A stretch of DNA of 64,000 nucleotides from Oscillospiraceae bacterium (GTDB lineage Bacteria > Bacillota > Clostridia > Oscillospirales > Oscillospiraceae): assembly GCA_020025345.1 (NCBI GenBank), contig JAHHSH010000002.1, positions 6,486-70,485 on the forward strand. The letters run 5' to 3'. The notes beneath the pieces were generated by a model, which saw only the letters and a program-made list of their open reading frames with translations, was not told the origin of the DNA and made no database searches. Positions 19,269-28,774 of this stretch are shown piece by piece; the stretch's first letter is position 1, and every line of letters begins with the position of its first letter. A program made the position numbers and the translations under genes.

Positions 19269-20189
19269 ATGCGTATTCTGTTTATGGGCACACCGGATTT
19301 CGCGGTGGCGTCTTTGAAGCGGCTGGTGGAAGACGGACACGAAGTGTGCGGTGTTTTCACGCAGCCGGATAAGCCCAAGAACCGGGGAATGAAGATGACG
19401 TTCTCCCCGGTCAAGGAGTATGCGGTGAGTCAGGGACTCACTGTTTATCAGCCGTTGAAGATGCGGGATGGCGAGGCACTGGCCATTGTGCAGGAGCTGC
19501 AGCCGGAGCTGATCGTGGTGGCGGCTTATGGACGGATTCTCCCGGAGGAGATCCTCGATGCGCCGAAGTACGGTTCGATCAATGTCCACTCCTCACTGCT
19601 GCCAGAGTATCGCGGTGCAGCGCCCATCAACTGGGCGATTTTGGATGGCTGCCGGGAGACAGGCGTCACCATTATGTATATGGCCAAGGAGCTGGATGCC
19701 GGCGACATCATTCGCGCCGTAAAGACGGACATTGACCCGAATGAAACGTCACTGGAACTGACAGAGCGTCTGGCGGCACTGGGTGCGCAGGCTCTCTCTG
19801 AAACGGTGGAGATGCTGAAAAATGGGACGGCTACGCGCACACCTCAAGATCACAGCGCGTATACCTATGCCCCCATGCTCTCCAAGGCTCTTTCGCCTAT
19901 TGATTGGAACCGCTCTGCCCGCCAGATCCACGATCAGGTGCGCGGCTTGATTCCGTGGCCCTGTGCTGCTACGGAGGTAGGCGGTAAAAAAGTAAAGGTT
20001 TTCAAGACGGAGCAGGGGAGTGCGACGAATGCAGCTCCCGGCACCGTTGTATCCGCCGGCAAGCAGGGGATCGAGATCGCCTGCGGTGACGGGCTTACGC
20101 TGCGTATTACCCAGCTGCAGGCTGAAGGCGGCAAGCGGATGGCAGCGGCAGATTATCTCCGCGGCCACAGTGTGCAGGTGGGTGTATGA
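19269..20189 (+). CDS. fmt: methionyl-tRNA formyltransferase
   Basis: 306 residues. The N-terminal MRILFMGTPDFAVASL and the folate/catalytic loop NVHSSLLPEYRGAAPINWAI are diagnostic, and the C-terminal OB-like tRNA-binding domain follows from about residue 205. It formylates initiator Met-tRNA. It overlaps rsmB by 4 nt. Confidence 0.97.
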   Translation: MRILFMGTPDFAVASLKRLVEDGHEVCGVFTQPDKPKNRGMKMTFSPVKEYAVSQGLTVYQPLKMRDGEALAIVQELQPELIVVAAYGRILPEEILDAPKYGSINVHSSLLPEYRGAAPINWAILDGCRETGVTIMYMAKELDAGDIIRAVKTDIDPNETSLELTERLAALGAQALSETVEMLKNGTATRTPQDHSAYTYAPMLSKALSPIDWNRSARQIHDQVRGLIPWPCAATEVGGKKVKVFKTEQGSATNAAPGTVVSAGKQGIEIACGDGLTLRITQLQAEGGKRMAAADYLRGHSVQVGV

Positions 20190-21523
20190 AAGAGAAGAGA
20201 AACCCCTCTGCCCGTGATACGGCGCTGGAGGTCCTCATGCAGGTGGACAGAGCCAATGCCTGGTCAGATGGCAGTTTGAAGCGTACCATTGCCAAGAATA
20301 AGCTGGATCATCGTGATGCAGCTCTGGCCACCCGGCTTAGTTACGGCGTTATTCAGAATAAGCTGTTGCTGGACTACTATATCAGCTGCTACTGCACACA
20401 GAAGGCAGAGAAGCTGGAGCCGGTGATCCGCAACATTCTGCGTCTGGGCGGCTATCAGATTCTCTTCATGGATAAGATTCCCCACCGTGCTGCTGTCAAT
20501 GAGGCGGTAGAGATGACCAAACGCTACGGGCGATACAAGGCCGCCGGTATGGTCAATGCGGTGCTGCGGAAATTTGTCGATCACTGGATGGATATGCCGG
20601 CTCTGCCCAATGGCACTACGGTGGACTATCTTTCCGTTCGCTATAGCCACCCCAAATGGCTGGTGGAGCGTTTGGTAGAGCTGCTGGGACCGGAAGAGGC
20701 AGAAGGGTATCTGCGAATGAATAATGAGATCGTCCCTACCACCGTCCAAACCAACCTTTTGAAGACAACGCCGGAGGAACTGGAGAAGGAACTGCGGCAG
20801 AGCGGTGTTACGGTAGAGCCTCATCCTTGGCTTGCGGGCTGCTTTGAGGTATCCGGTACCGGCGATTTGGAGAGCCTGCCTGCCTTTACAGAGGGACACT
20901 TTACGGTGCAGGATGCTGCAGCACGTTTGGTTTCTACCGTGGCTGCTCCACAGCCCACAGATCGGGTATTGGATATCTGCGCAGCCCCCGGTGGCAAGTC
21001 CTTTGCACTGGCCATTGATATGGGGGATCGGGGACAGATCGTCTCCTGTGATATTCATCCCCATAAGCTGAAGCTGATTGAAAGCAGCGCTGAGCGGTTG
21101 GGGATCACCAGTGTCCGTGCCGCACTGGCCGACGGACGTGAGCATCATGCTGCGTGGCAGCAGGCGGCGGATCTTGTCGTGGCTGATGTGCCCTGTTCCG
21201 GCTTGGGTATTATTCGCAAGAAGCCGGATATTCGCTATAAGAATCCCAAGGAGCTGGCGCAGCTCCCCAAGATCCAGTTGGAGATTCTGGAAAATGCGTC
21301 TACTTATGTGCGTCCCGGTGGCGTATTGGTGTACTCCACTTGCACGGTGCTGCCGGAGGAGAACGAAGGTGTGACGGAGGAATTCCTGTCTCGCCATATT
21401 GATTTTACATTGGAAAAATTCACGCTGCCACTGCCAATCGGCCCCAGTCAGGGGCACTTGACATTGTGGCCTCAGCGGTTTGGTACGGACGGATTTTATA
21501 TCTGCCGTATGCGCAGGAAATGA
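20186..21523 (+). CDS. rsmB: 16S rRNA (cytosine-967-C5)-methyltransferase
   Basis: 445 residues: an N-terminal NusB-like RNA-binding domain (residues about 8-140), then a Rossmann methyltransferase with SAM motif CAAPGGKS, DVPCSGLGIIRKKPD (motif IV, proton-handling Cys) and YSTCTVLPEENE (motif VI, nucleophile Cys). ATGA junction with fmt, and ATGA overlap with the earliest possible rlmN start. Confidence 0.95.
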   Translation: MKEKRNPSARDTALEVLMQVDRANAWSDGSLKRTIAKNKLDHRDAALATRLSYGVIQNKLLLDYYISCYCTQKAEKLEPVIRNILRLGGYQILFMDKIPHRAAVNEAVEMTKRYGRYKAAGMVNAVLRKFVDHWMDMPALPNGTTVDYLSVRYSHPKWLVERLVELLGPEEAEGYLRMNNEIVPTTVQTNLLKTTPEELEKELRQSGVTVEPHPWLAGCFEVSGTGDLESLPAFTEGHFTVQDAAARLVSTVAAPQPTDRVLDICAAPGGKSFALAIDMGDRGQIVSCDIHPHKLKLIESSAERLGITSVRAALADGREHHAAWQQAADLVVADVPCSGLGIIRKKPDIRYKNPKELAQLPKIQLEILENASTYVRPGGVLVYSTCTVLPEENEGVTEEFLSRHIDFTLEKFTLPLPIGPSQGHLTLWPQRFGTDGFYICRMRRK

Positions 21524-21525
21524 GG

Positions 21526-22569
21526 ATGAGCATGATTGACATCAAGTCCATGACACTGCAGGAGATCACGGAGGCCTGCCGCCAGATGGGCGAGCCGGCT
21601 TTCCGCGGCAAGCAGATTTTTGTGTGGCTCCATAAGGGCGTCACTTCCTTCGATGAGATGAGCAACCTGTCCAAGGCTCTGCGGGAAAAGCTGAAGGAGC
21701 GGTATGTGATTACCGTGCCGACCATTGCCCGCAAGCAGGTTTCTAAATTAGACGGAACAATCAAATATCTGTGGGAGCTTGATGACGGCAATTGCATTGA
21801 GACGGTTTTGATGCAGTACCACCACGGGAATACCGTCTGTATTTCCTCCCAAGTGGGCTGCCGGATGGGGTGTGCGTTCTGTGCCTCCACGATTGCCGGT
21901 AAGGTGCGGGATCTGCAGCCATCGGAGATGGTCAATCAGGTGCTCTTCACCCAGCTGGACAGCGGTTTAGAAATCTCCAATATCGTGCTTATGGGGATTG
22001 GTGAGCCGATGGATAACCGGGACAACGTAATGCGGTTTCTGGAACTCATCAACCACCCGGACGGCATGAATATTGGCATGCGGCACATTAGCCTCTCTAC
22101 TTGCGGCGTTGTGCCCGGAATTGATGCACTGGCTGACTGCGGGCTGCAGCTGACGCTGTCTGTGTCGCTCCATGCGCCGGACAGTGAAACACGCTCCCGG
22201 ATCATGCCGGTGAATAAGGCATATGACGTGGAAGAGCTGTTTGCGGCCTGCCATCGCTATTTTCAAAAAACCGGACGTCGGATTTCCTTTGAATATGCTA
22301 TGATTGACGGGGTCAACGACAACGATTGGCAGGCGGATCTCATTGCAAAGCGGATTCACGGTATGCCCGGTCATGTGAATCTGATCCCACTGAACGACGT
22401 GGTAGAAAGCCCGTTTAAACCCAGCAAGCGGATTGCTGCTTTTCAAAAACGATTGGAATCCCACGGCATTACTGCCACTGTGCGGCGAAGTCTGGGTGGA
22501 GATATTGATGCATCCTGCGGCCAGTTGCGCCGCAAGGCTATGGAGGAAGGGGGAGCGCTTCATACATGA
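21526..22569 (+). CDS. rlmN: 23S rRNA (adenine-2503-C2)-methyltransferase, radical SAM
   Basis: About 347 residues. Three ATGs (21520, 21526, 21532) are possible; 21526 has AGGA 7 nt upstream, while 21532 would start MIDIKSM as in many homologues. The radical SAM triad GCRMGCAFC (CX3CX2C), the LMGIGEPMDN motif and the C-terminal DIDASCGQLR with its resolving cysteine are present. It methylates A2503 of 23S rRNA and A37 of some tRNAs. It overlaps the phosphatase gene by 4 nt. Confidence 0.95.
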   Translation: MSMIDIKSMTLQEITEACRQMGEPAFRGKQIFVWLHKGVTSFDEMSNLSKALREKLKERYVITVPTIARKQVSKLDGTIKYLWELDDGNCIETVLMQYHHGNTVCISSQVGCRMGCAFCASTIAGKVRDLQPSEMVNQVLFTQLDSGLEISNIVLMGIGEPMDNRDNVMRFLELINHPDGMNIGMRHISLSTCGVVPGIDALADCGLQLTLSVSLHAPDSETRSRIMPVNKAYDVEELFAACHRYFQKTGRRISFEYAMIDGVNDNDWQADLIAKRIHGMPGHVNLIPLNDVVESPFKPSKRIAAFQKRLESHGITATVRRSLGGDIDASCGQLRRKAMEEGGALHT

Positions 22570-23297
22570 GAGTTTGGGGAATCACGGATGTAGGACTGGT
22601 GCGCAACGAGAATCAGGATGCCTACAGCATCCGTGAGGTAAAAGAATATACCTCTGCTGTTGTCTGTGATGGAATGGGCGGCACCAACGGTGGCCGCGTA
22701 GCCAGTTCTCTTGCAGTGGAGGTCTACCAGCAGGAGCTGGCGGGAAAGCTTCGCAGTGCCATGAGCGCTCAGGAAATAGCTCTTACCATGAGCGATAGTG
22801 TGACAAAGACCAATGAAGCGGTTCGGCAGCGGGCTGCAGAGGAGAAAGAGTATCAACAGATGGGAACCACACTGGTGGCTGCTGTTGCGGGAAAGGAATG
22901 GGCGACCCTGGCCAATGTCGGTGACAGCCGCGCCTATCACATCAACCGCAGCGGCATCCGACAGATCACCCGTGACCACTCCGTAGTAGAAAATCTGGTG
23001 GAGCGGGGCGATCTGACACCGGAGGAGGCAAAGCATCATCCACGCCGCAATCTGATTACCAGAGCACTGGGCCCGGACGCAGATGTGCAGACGGATACAT
23101 TTGAATTGCCATGGAAGCAGGGAGATTTCATCCTGCTTTGTTCCGATGGATTGGTCAATACCGTATCGGATCAGGAAATCCTGTTCGAGGTTATTCATAA
23201 CGGCGAACCAGATACCTGTCTGGATCGGCTTTTAGACCTATCCAAGCAGCGGGGAGCACCGGACAATGTGACGATGCTCCTGATGATGAATATTTAA
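22566..23297 (+). CDS. prpC: PP2C-type protein phosphatase (PrpC/Stp)
   Basis: 243 residues with the PP2C metal motifs: GLVRNENQDAY, VCDGMGGTNGG, NVGDSRAYHI, RDHS, LCSDGLVNTVSD and PDNVTML. It removes phosphates placed by the kinase encoded 28 nt downstream. The prpC-prkC pair controls cell wall synthesis, germination and stationary-phase behaviour in Firmicutes. Confidence 0.95.
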   Translation: MRVWGITDVGLVRNENQDAYSIREVKEYTSAVVCDGMGGTNGGRVASSLAVEVYQQELAGKLRSAMSAQEIALTMSDSVTKTNEAVRQRAAEEKEYQQMGTTLVAAVAGKEWATLANVGDSRAYHINRSGIRQITRDHSVVENLVERGDLTPEEAKHHPRRNLITRALGPDADVQTDTFELPWKQGDFILLCSDGLVNTVSDQEILFEVIHNGEPDTCLDRLLDLSKQRGAPDNVTMLLMMNI

Positions 23298-23325
23298 TCT
23301 CCAAAGACGAAAGGAACGGTCATAT

Positions 23326-25269
23326 ATGGATCAGTATATTGGAAAAATGCTGGACAACCGCTACGAGATCATGGAGCTGATCGGCAGCGGTGGTATGGCA
23401 AATGTCTATAAGGCGAAGTGCCATCGGCTGAACCGCATGGTTGCTGTAAAAATTCTCAAGAGTGAACTGGCGGAGAACGCTGATTTCCGCCGCCGCTTCC
23501 GGGATGAGTCTCGGGCTGTGGCGCAGCTGTCCCATGCCAATATCGTCTCTGTTTACGATGTGTCTCGCAGCGGCGATGTAGAGTATATTGTCATGGAACT
23601 GATCGAGGGGATTACGCTCAAGCAGTACATGGAGCGTCGCGGTCAGATGGATTGGCGCGAAGCACTGCACTTTATCACCCAGATTATGCGCGGTTTGAGC
23701 CACGCCCACAGCCGTGGTATCATCCATCGGGATATCAAGCCCCAGAATATTATGATCCTGCGGGATGGCAGCGTGAAGGTAGCCGATTTTGGCATTGCCT
23801 GCCTTGCCAGTGCCGGCCAGACACTGACACAGGAAGCACTGGGCTCCGTACATTATATTTCCCCGGAGCAGGCTCGTGGTGATCGGACGGATGCCCGTTC
23901 GGATATCTATTCCGCCGGTGTAGTGCTCTATGAGATGCTGACGGGGAAGCTGCCTTTTGATGGAGACAGCGCTGTTTCCGTGGCGATCCAGCACTTGAGC
24001 TCTGTGCCGTTGGCGCCGCGCTCTATTAATCCCGAGATCCCCGAGGCGCTGGAGCTCATTTGCATGAAGGCGATGACGCCTAATGCGGATAAGCGCTATG
24101 CCACCGCCGATGAGATGATTGATGATCTGGAGAAATTCCGTAAAGATCCCAACATGGATGTGGAGTATATTCGGACAGAACTGGAGGAAGATGTCAACAG
24201 CGAGCCGACGCAGGCTATTAAGCCTTCTGAGGTAGCGGCGATCACTCGTGCCAACCATAAGGCGGGGATGCGCAATAACGCCGCTGAAGACGATGAAGCT
24301 GCTGAGAAGAAGCGGACGCGCAAGCTGATGGCGATTGTCGGTGGTTCTTTTGCGGCGGTACTGATTCTGGTGGTACTTCTCTTTAAGATTTTTGGCAGCT
24401 TCGGTACTAGTACAGAGACAGATGGCCATGTGGTGCCGGATCTGCTCGGTAAGACGGTGGAACAGGCCAATCAGATGACGGAAGTTCGGGATATTTTCCA
24501 AATCGAAGTTCTGGGCACCAAAGACAGTGATCGCTATGAAGCAGGTCAAATCATTGAGCAGGATCCTGTTGCCGGGCGCACGAGAAAAAATAACTTGGTG
24601 ATCCATGTTTACGTTTGCGCGAAGGAAGAAAAGGAAGTTATGCCGCCGCTGACAGGCATGAATTATCAGGAGGCAAAGGTTCAGCTGAATAATATGGGCC
24701 TAAACCTGAAATATGATATCCGCGAGGAGTTCAGCGATGAATACAAAGAGGGGGATGTGATCTCCACAGTTCCCGCAGCAAATGAGGAACTCAAAAAGGG
24801 GAACTCTATCCTGCTGGTTGTCAGTAAGGGCCCAGAGAAGAAGCCAGTGGTGATCCCGACCTTTACCAAGATGTCGGTGGATGAGGCTTCCGCAGAAGCT
24901 CAGAAGCTCGGTTTGACGGTGGGCGAGCACCAGTTTGCTTACAGCTCTCAGCCGGTGGGGCAGGTGATCGAACAGTCGATTGCGGCAACGACAAGCGTGG
25001 AAGAGGGAACAGAAATCATCTTTACGGTCAGTAAGGGTGGCGAGCCGAAGAGCCAGGCGGTCACTTTTGCCATCCCGGAAACCTATAGCGGAGAGGTAAC
25101 CGTTTCCTTTATGCAGGACGGAATGTCCCGTGGTGAGATCGTGGTCACACTGGAAGAGGAGAAAGGCGGCAGCGTCAGCTATACCTTCAGCGGTGAAGCT
25201 GGTACGACCTCTACGGTAAAAGCCTTTATTGGAGATAAGGAAATCGGCTCGGAGGAGATTAGATTTTGA
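23326..25269 (+). CDS. prkC: Ser/Thr protein kinase with PASTA repeats (PrkC/Stk1)
   Basis: 647 residues. Cytoplasmic kinase domain (12-275) with the glycine loop GSGGMANVY, Lys42, HRDIKPQN (134-141) and DFGIA (154-158); a charged juxtamembrane segment; one membrane helix (about 331-355, LMAIVGGSFAAVLILVVLLF); then three extracellular PASTA repeats (beginning VVPDLLGKTVEQA, MPPLTGMNYQEA, VIPTFTKMSVDEA) that bind muropeptides or lipid II, and a beta-rich end. The stop overlaps the TTG start of rsgA. Confidence 0.95.
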   Translation: MDQYIGKMLDNRYEIMELIGSGGMANVYKAKCHRLNRMVAVKILKSELAENADFRRRFRDESRAVAQLSHANIVSVYDVSRSGDVEYIVMELIEGITLKQYMERRGQMDWREALHFITQIMRGLSHAHSRGIIHRDIKPQNIMILRDGSVKVADFGIACLASAGQTLTQEALGSVHYISPEQARGDRTDARSDIYSAGVVLYEMLTGKLPFDGDSAVSVAIQHLSSVPLAPRSINPEIPEALELICMKAMTPNADKRYATADEMIDDLEKFRKDPNMDVEYIRTELEEDVNSEPTQAIKPSEVAAITRANHKAGMRNNAAEDDEAAEKKRTRKLMAIVGGSFAAVLILVVLLFKIFGSFGTSTETDGHVVPDLLGKTVEQANQMTEVRDIFQIEVLGTKDSDRYEAGQIIEQDPVAGRTRKNNLVIHVYVCAKEEKEVMPPLTGMNYQEAKVQLNNMGLNLKYDIREEFSDEYKEGDVISTVPAANEELKKGNSILLVVSKGPEKKPVVIPTFTKMSVDEASAEAQKLGLTVGEHQFAYSSQPVGQVIEQSIAATTSVEEGTEIIFTVSKGGEPKSQAVTFAIPETYSGEVTVSFMQDGMSRGEIVVTLEEEKGGSVSYTFSGEAGTTSTVKAFIGDKEIGSEEIRF

Positions 25270-26147
25270 GCCGGGGCAGAATTGAAAAGGCCTTGAGCGG
25301 CTTTTACTACGTCAATACAGGTGAGGAAGTGCTGCAGTGCCGCGCCCGCGGAAAATTCCGCCGCGAGGGAATGTCTCCGTTGGTAGGAGATTGGGTGGAG
25401 GTACGGCTTCTTGGTGGCGGTGAGGGCTTCGTGGAGGCCATCGAGCCGCGCAAAAATGTATTTACCCGTCCTGCGGCCGCTAACATCGACCAGCTGGTGA
25501 TTATCGCTTCCGGAGCTATTCCAATCACTGATCCCTATCTTATCGACCGTATTTCGGCTATTGCAGCGCTGAAAGGCTGTGATGTGCTGGTGTGTCTCAA
25601 CAAGAGTGATCTTGATCGTGCGGAGGATTTGTACGAGATCTACCAACATTCGGCTATCCCTGTGCTGCGTATCAGTGCGGAGACAGGAGAGGGGCTGGAA
25701 GATCTACGAAAGAGGATATCTGGAAAGTTAAATGCCTTTACAGGGAATTCCGGTGTTGGGAAGTCCAGTATCCTCAATGCACTGGATAAATCGTTCGCCT
25801 TGCCGGTGGGTGAGGTGAGTAAAGCGCTGGGGCGTGGTCGCCATACGACTCGCCATGTAGAGATGTTTTCACTGGGTGAGGAGACCTATGTCATCGATAC
25901 CCCCGGCTTTTCTTCCTTTGATACGGAGGCTCTGAATCTGGAGCTAAAGCAGCATTTGCCGGAGACTTTTCCGGAGTTTCTGCCCTATCTGGATGAGTGC
26001 CGCTTTGTAGGCTGCCGCCACATCAAGGAGAAAGGCTGCGCCGTTTTACAGGCAGTAAAAGAGGGAAAGATCCCGCGCTCTCGCCATGCCAGCTATGTTC
26101 GTCTTGCAGAGGAATTAAAAGACTGCAAGGAATGGGAACGAAAATAA
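25266..26147 (+). CDS. rsgA: small-ribosomal-subunit biogenesis GTPase RsgA
   Basis: 293 residues from TTG 25266 overlapping the prkC stop. Circularly permuted GTPase: OB fold, then G4 NKSDL, G1 GNSGVGKSS, G3 DTPGFSSF, and the C-terminal zinc motif CRFVGCRHIKEKGC. It checks late 30S maturation. It is the last gene of the long cluster and is followed by a strong terminator; the rpe and thiN genes often found next are absent. Confidence 0.95.
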   Translation: MSRGRIEKALSGFYYVNTGEEVLQCRARGKFRREGMSPLVGDWVEVRLLGGGEGFVEAIEPRKNVFTRPAAANIDQLVIIASGAIPITDPYLIDRISAIAALKGCDVLVCLNKSDLDRAEDLYEIYQHSAIPVLRISAETGEGLEDLRKRISGKLNAFTGNSGVGKSSILNALDKSFALPVGEVSKALGRGRHTTRHVEMFSLGEETYVIDTPGFSSFDTEALNLELKQHLPETFPEFLPYLDECRFVGCRHIKEKGCAVLQAVKEGKIPRSRHASYVRLAEELKDCKEWERK

Positions 26148-26184
26148 AAAGAGATGGATTCACAAGAATCCATCTCTTTTTTTT
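26146..26184 (+). terminator. strong Rho-independent terminator after rsgA
   Basis: 16-bp stem (AAAAAGAGATGGATTC / GAATCCATCTCTTTTT) with loop ACAA and a run of eight T. It closes the cluster that begins at yicC. Confidence 0.93.
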
Positions 26185-26190
26185 GCACTG

Positions 26191-26250
26191 CGGCGAAAAT
26201 GCGGCTGACGGCTTATTCTGACCGATTTCAGCATAGGACAACGGTATAAT
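26191..26250 (+). promoter_or_regulatory. possible Spo0A-type promoter of spoIIGA-sigE
   Basis: A perfect TATAAT (26245-26250) has no good hexamer at 17 bp, but CTGACC (26218-26223) lies 21 bp upstream. The B. subtilis spoIIG promoter has a similarly long spacer (22 bp) bridged by Spo0A. CGGCGAA at 26191-26197 matches the 0A box TGNCGAA at all but its first base. Inferred by analogy. Confidence 0.4.
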
Positions 26251-26271
26251 AAGTGTACGGGAGGTGAGCGG

Positions 26272-27204
26272 ATGACAGTGATCTACATCGACCGGGTGTT
26301 TGTGCTGAATCTTGCGGTGGACTATTTGCTGCTCCTATGTACGGCGCGGCTGGCTGGCGTCCCTCTACGTCGATGGCGATTGTTACTGTGCGCGGTGCTA
26401 GGAGCATTCTATGCGGTAGCGGTTTTCCTTCCGGGAGGAGAGATTTTAGCCTGTGCGCTATGCAAAGCAGTGGTGGGATTGCTCCTATCCTATCTGGCTT
26501 TTCGCCCCGTCCCACATTGTTGGCGATTGATGGCGCTCTTTTTTTTGCTGTCCGGTGCTTTGGCAGGCTTGCTGCTGGCGGTAGGTTTGGCGGCAGGAAG
26601 TCCCGGTGTTCTCTTCCGTCGCCTGTATTATGCGCAAATCAATTGGCCGATTCTGCTACTGACCACAGCTTTTATGACGATGTTATTGCATCTGGTCTTT
26701 CGGCAGGGAGCCCGACACGGAGGAGGAGAGATTATGATAGTTACTGTATCACTTCATCAACAACTGCGGCAGATTTCAGTGCTATATGACACAGGGAATA
26801 CACTGCGCGAGCCGGGAACCGGCCAGCCAGTGCTTGTTTTGGAACAGGCTGCTCTGGTAAGTCTGTGGCCAACGGAGATTCAAACGATTCTGACCAGTAA
26901 ATTGCCGCCGGAGGAAAAGATGGTGTTGCTGCACCAAAAGGGGGCAGGGACGGATTTTACGCTGCTGCCTTTTCGCAGTGTGGGGAATGCATCCGGTCTG
27001 CTGTTAGCGGTGCGCAGCGACTACATAAGCGTAGAAAAGAAAAAATATCCTCGAACGCTGGTGGCACTGGCAGAAGGGCCACTTAACGATGGTGGTGGCT
27101 ACGTTGGATTGTGGGGCGGCATGGAGATGAAAGGAGGACGGCATGATACGAAGACTCGTAGAGAAACTGCGGCTGTGGATCGTCAGGCACAGCAGGCCGG
27201 ATAA
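26272..27204 (+). CDS. spoIIGA: sporulation sigma-E factor-processing peptidase SpoIIGA
   Basis: 310 residues starting [22 protein letters not shown] after a GGGAGGTGAGC site. Five membrane helices fill residues 1-150; the C-terminal half is an aspartic-protease-like domain with the catalytic DTGN ([10 protein letters not shown]). It cleaves pro-sigma-E in the mother cell after a signal from the forespore. Its last 62 nt overlap the start of sigE, an unusually long overlap in another frame. Confidence 0.93.
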   Translation: MTVIYIDRVFVLNLAVDYLLLLCTARLAGVPLRRWRLLLCAVLGAFYAVAVFLPGGEILACALCKAVVGLLLSYLAFRPVPHCWRLMALFFLLSGALAGLLLAVGLAAGSPGVLFRRLYYAQINWPILLLTTAFMTMLLHLVFRQGARHGGGEIMIVTVSLHQQLRQISVLYDTGNTLREPGTGQPVLVLEQAALVSLWPTEIQTILTSKLPPEEKMVLLHQKGAGTDFTLLPFRSVGNASGLLLAVRSDYISVEKKKYPRTLVALAEGPLNDGGGYVGLWGGMEMKGGRHDTKTRRETAAVDRQAQQAG

Positions 27205-27850
27205 GGTCATGTACATCGGCGGGAGCGATACGCTGCCGCCACCGCTGACAAGGGAAGAAGAGCGGGATTTGGTAACGCGGCTGGCACAAGGGGAACTTCC
27301 GGTACGCCAGACATTGATCGAGCACAATCTGCGTCTGGTGGTTTACATCGCAAAGCGCTTTGAAAATACGGGAATCAATATTGAAGACTTGATTTCCATC
27401 GGGACCATCGGGCTGATTAAAGCTATCAACACGTTTCGAGCGGATAAAAATATCAAGCTGGCTACTTATGCCTCCCGCTGTATTGAAAATGAGATTTTGA
27501 TGTATCTGCGGAAGAATTCCTCGCAGCGAACAGAGGTCAGCTTCGATGAGCCGCTCAACACCGATTGGGACGGCAAAGAACTTCTATTGTCCGATGTATT
27601 GGGGACAGATGGCGATGTGGTCATGCGGCCCATCGAGGAGGATGTGGATCGCAAGCTGTTAGGTGATGCGGTGTCTCGGCTCTCCGGCCGGGAACGGGAA
27701 ATCATCACGCTGCGTTTTGGCCTCTACGGGCATAGGGAACTGACACAAAAGGAAGTGGCCGACCGTCTGGGCATTTCGCAGTCCTATATCTCACGCTTGG
27801 AAAAGAGAATCATCGCGCGGCTTCGGCGCGAGATCATTCGCATGAGCTGA
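27143..27850 (+). CDS. sigE: RNA polymerase sporulation sigma factor SigE (pro-form)
   Basis: 235 residues. A basic amphipathic pro-sequence ([21 protein letters not shown]) leads into [12 protein letters not shown], the conserved processing site. Region 2 ([26 protein letters not shown]) and region 4 ([23 protein letters not shown]) are intact. It drives early mother-cell transcription. AAAGGAGG lies just before the ATG, inside spoIIGA. The sigG gene often next to it in Clostridia is not present. Confidence 0.96.
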   Translation: MIRRLVEKLRLWIVRHSRPDKVMYIGGSDTLPPPLTREEERDLVTRLAQGELPVRQTLIEHNLRLVVYIAKRFENTGINIEDLISIGTIGLIKAINTFRADKNIKLATYASRCIENEILMYLRKNSSQRTEVSFDEPLNTDWDGKELLLSDVLGTDGDVVMRPIEEDVDRKLLGDAVSRLSGREREIITLRFGLYGHRELTQKEVADRLGISQSYISRLEKRIIARLRREIIRMS

Positions 27851-27892
27851 AAAAAGGACAGCATCTGTACTATGCAGATGCTGTCCCTTTTT
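27851..27892. terminator. bidirectional terminator between sigE and the convergent XRE gene
   Basis: Stem GGACAGCATCTG (27856-27867) / CAGATGCTGTCC (27875-27886) with a T run on the plus side and an A run (T on the minus strand) on the other, serving both convergent transcripts. Confidence 0.9.
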
Positions 27893-27905
27893 ATTATGTT
27901 GTAAA

Positions 27906-28637
27906 TTAGTCCAGCAGCAGAGCGGAAGGGCGATTCACGACCATCATGTTATAGGAGCGCAGAGAATGGTAATCCTCCTTATCCAGTTTGATGGTGTTAA
28001 ATAGTTTGTCGTTTTCCTCCAGAGGCTCTTTGGAAATCAGCGCCTTCATGGCGATGGGAGCAAAGAACGGTGTGCTGCCGATGCCGGAGAGCAGACCGAT
28101 GGCGGGCATACGATTTTGCATGGGATTGAGCATACAGATGTACATTTTCTCCGCCTCGTTGATCTGGTTGGTGAGCACCATATGGGTGATGGTGTCATAG
28201 GGCTTCATCTCGCCGGTGAACAGATGCTGGCAACGGTCGGGCTCAGAAAAAGATGCCACACCCACATACAGCATCACGTCAATGGCTTTGCCGGAGACGG
28301 CAGGGGAGAAGCAGAGCAGAGAACGGACGATCTGATGGATCCGTCCGTCATAATAATACATATAAGCCCGAGGCTGGTTGAAATAGAAACTCTTGGGCAG
28401 AACCAAGTCATTATTAAAGATAGGCGGCTGATAATCGATAAAACACTTTAAATCAATATCCAACGCCTTGGAAATCTCGTACAGCGTTTCAATATCGATC
28501 GTAATGGTTCCGTTCTCATACTTGGACAACGTGGCCTTACTCTTATTGATCATGGCAGAAAACTCTTCAATGGTATAGCCACGACTTTTACGATACTTTT
28601 TGATCCGCTGTCCAACGTGATAGGAAAAAGAACCCAC
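27906..28637 (-). CDS. XRE-family transcriptional regulator with uncharacterised C-terminal domain
   Basis: 243 residues from a GTG start (28635-28637) with GGAGGT six nt upstream; an ATG just before it is out of frame. Residues 8-65 form a helix-turn-helix (RIKKYRKSRGYTIEEFSAMINKSKATLSKYENG). The C-terminal 170 residues (FNQPRAYMYYYDGRIHQIVRSLLCFSP..., PYDTITHMVLTNQINEAEKMYICMLNP) match no domain I recognise and could sense a ligand. It has its own strong promoter and no obvious target next to it. Confidence 0.8.
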   Translation of the reverse strand: MGSFSYHVGQRIKKYRKSRGYTIEEFSAMINKSKATLSKYENGTITIDIETLYEISKALDIDLKCFIDYQPPIFNNDLVLPKSFYFNQPRAYMYYYDGRIHQIVRSLLCFSPAVSGKAIDVMLYVGVASFSEPDRCQHLFTGEMKPYDTITHMVLTNQINEAEKMYICMLNPMQNRMPAIGLLSGIGSTPFFAPIAMKALISKEPLEENDKLFNTIKLDKEDYHSLRSYNMMVVNRPSALLLD

Positions 28638-28660
28638 AACATCACCTCCATACGCTGTTA

Positions 28661-28689
28661 ATTATAGCAGGAAAAGTGAACATAGTCAA
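28661..28689 (-). promoter_or_regulatory. sigma-A promoter of the XRE regulator gene
   Basis: On the minus strand TTGACT (28684-28689), 17 bp, perfect TATAAT (28661-28666). Confidence 0.75.
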
Positions 28690-28774
28690 CAGAAAGTTTC
28701 CCATAAAGAAACAATGAAAGGGCGAATTTTCAATCTGATAGAAGCGGGCCGATATTGGGACATATCTGCAAGAG

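Noticed and set aside
20264..21457. 397-codon minus-strand frame opposite rsmB
   Set aside because: No ribosome site, no known motif; rsmB on the plus strand is unambiguous.
23320..24606. 428-codon minus-strand frame opposite prkC
   Set aside because: Mirror of kinase codons; Arg/His/Ile-rich nonsense-like protein.
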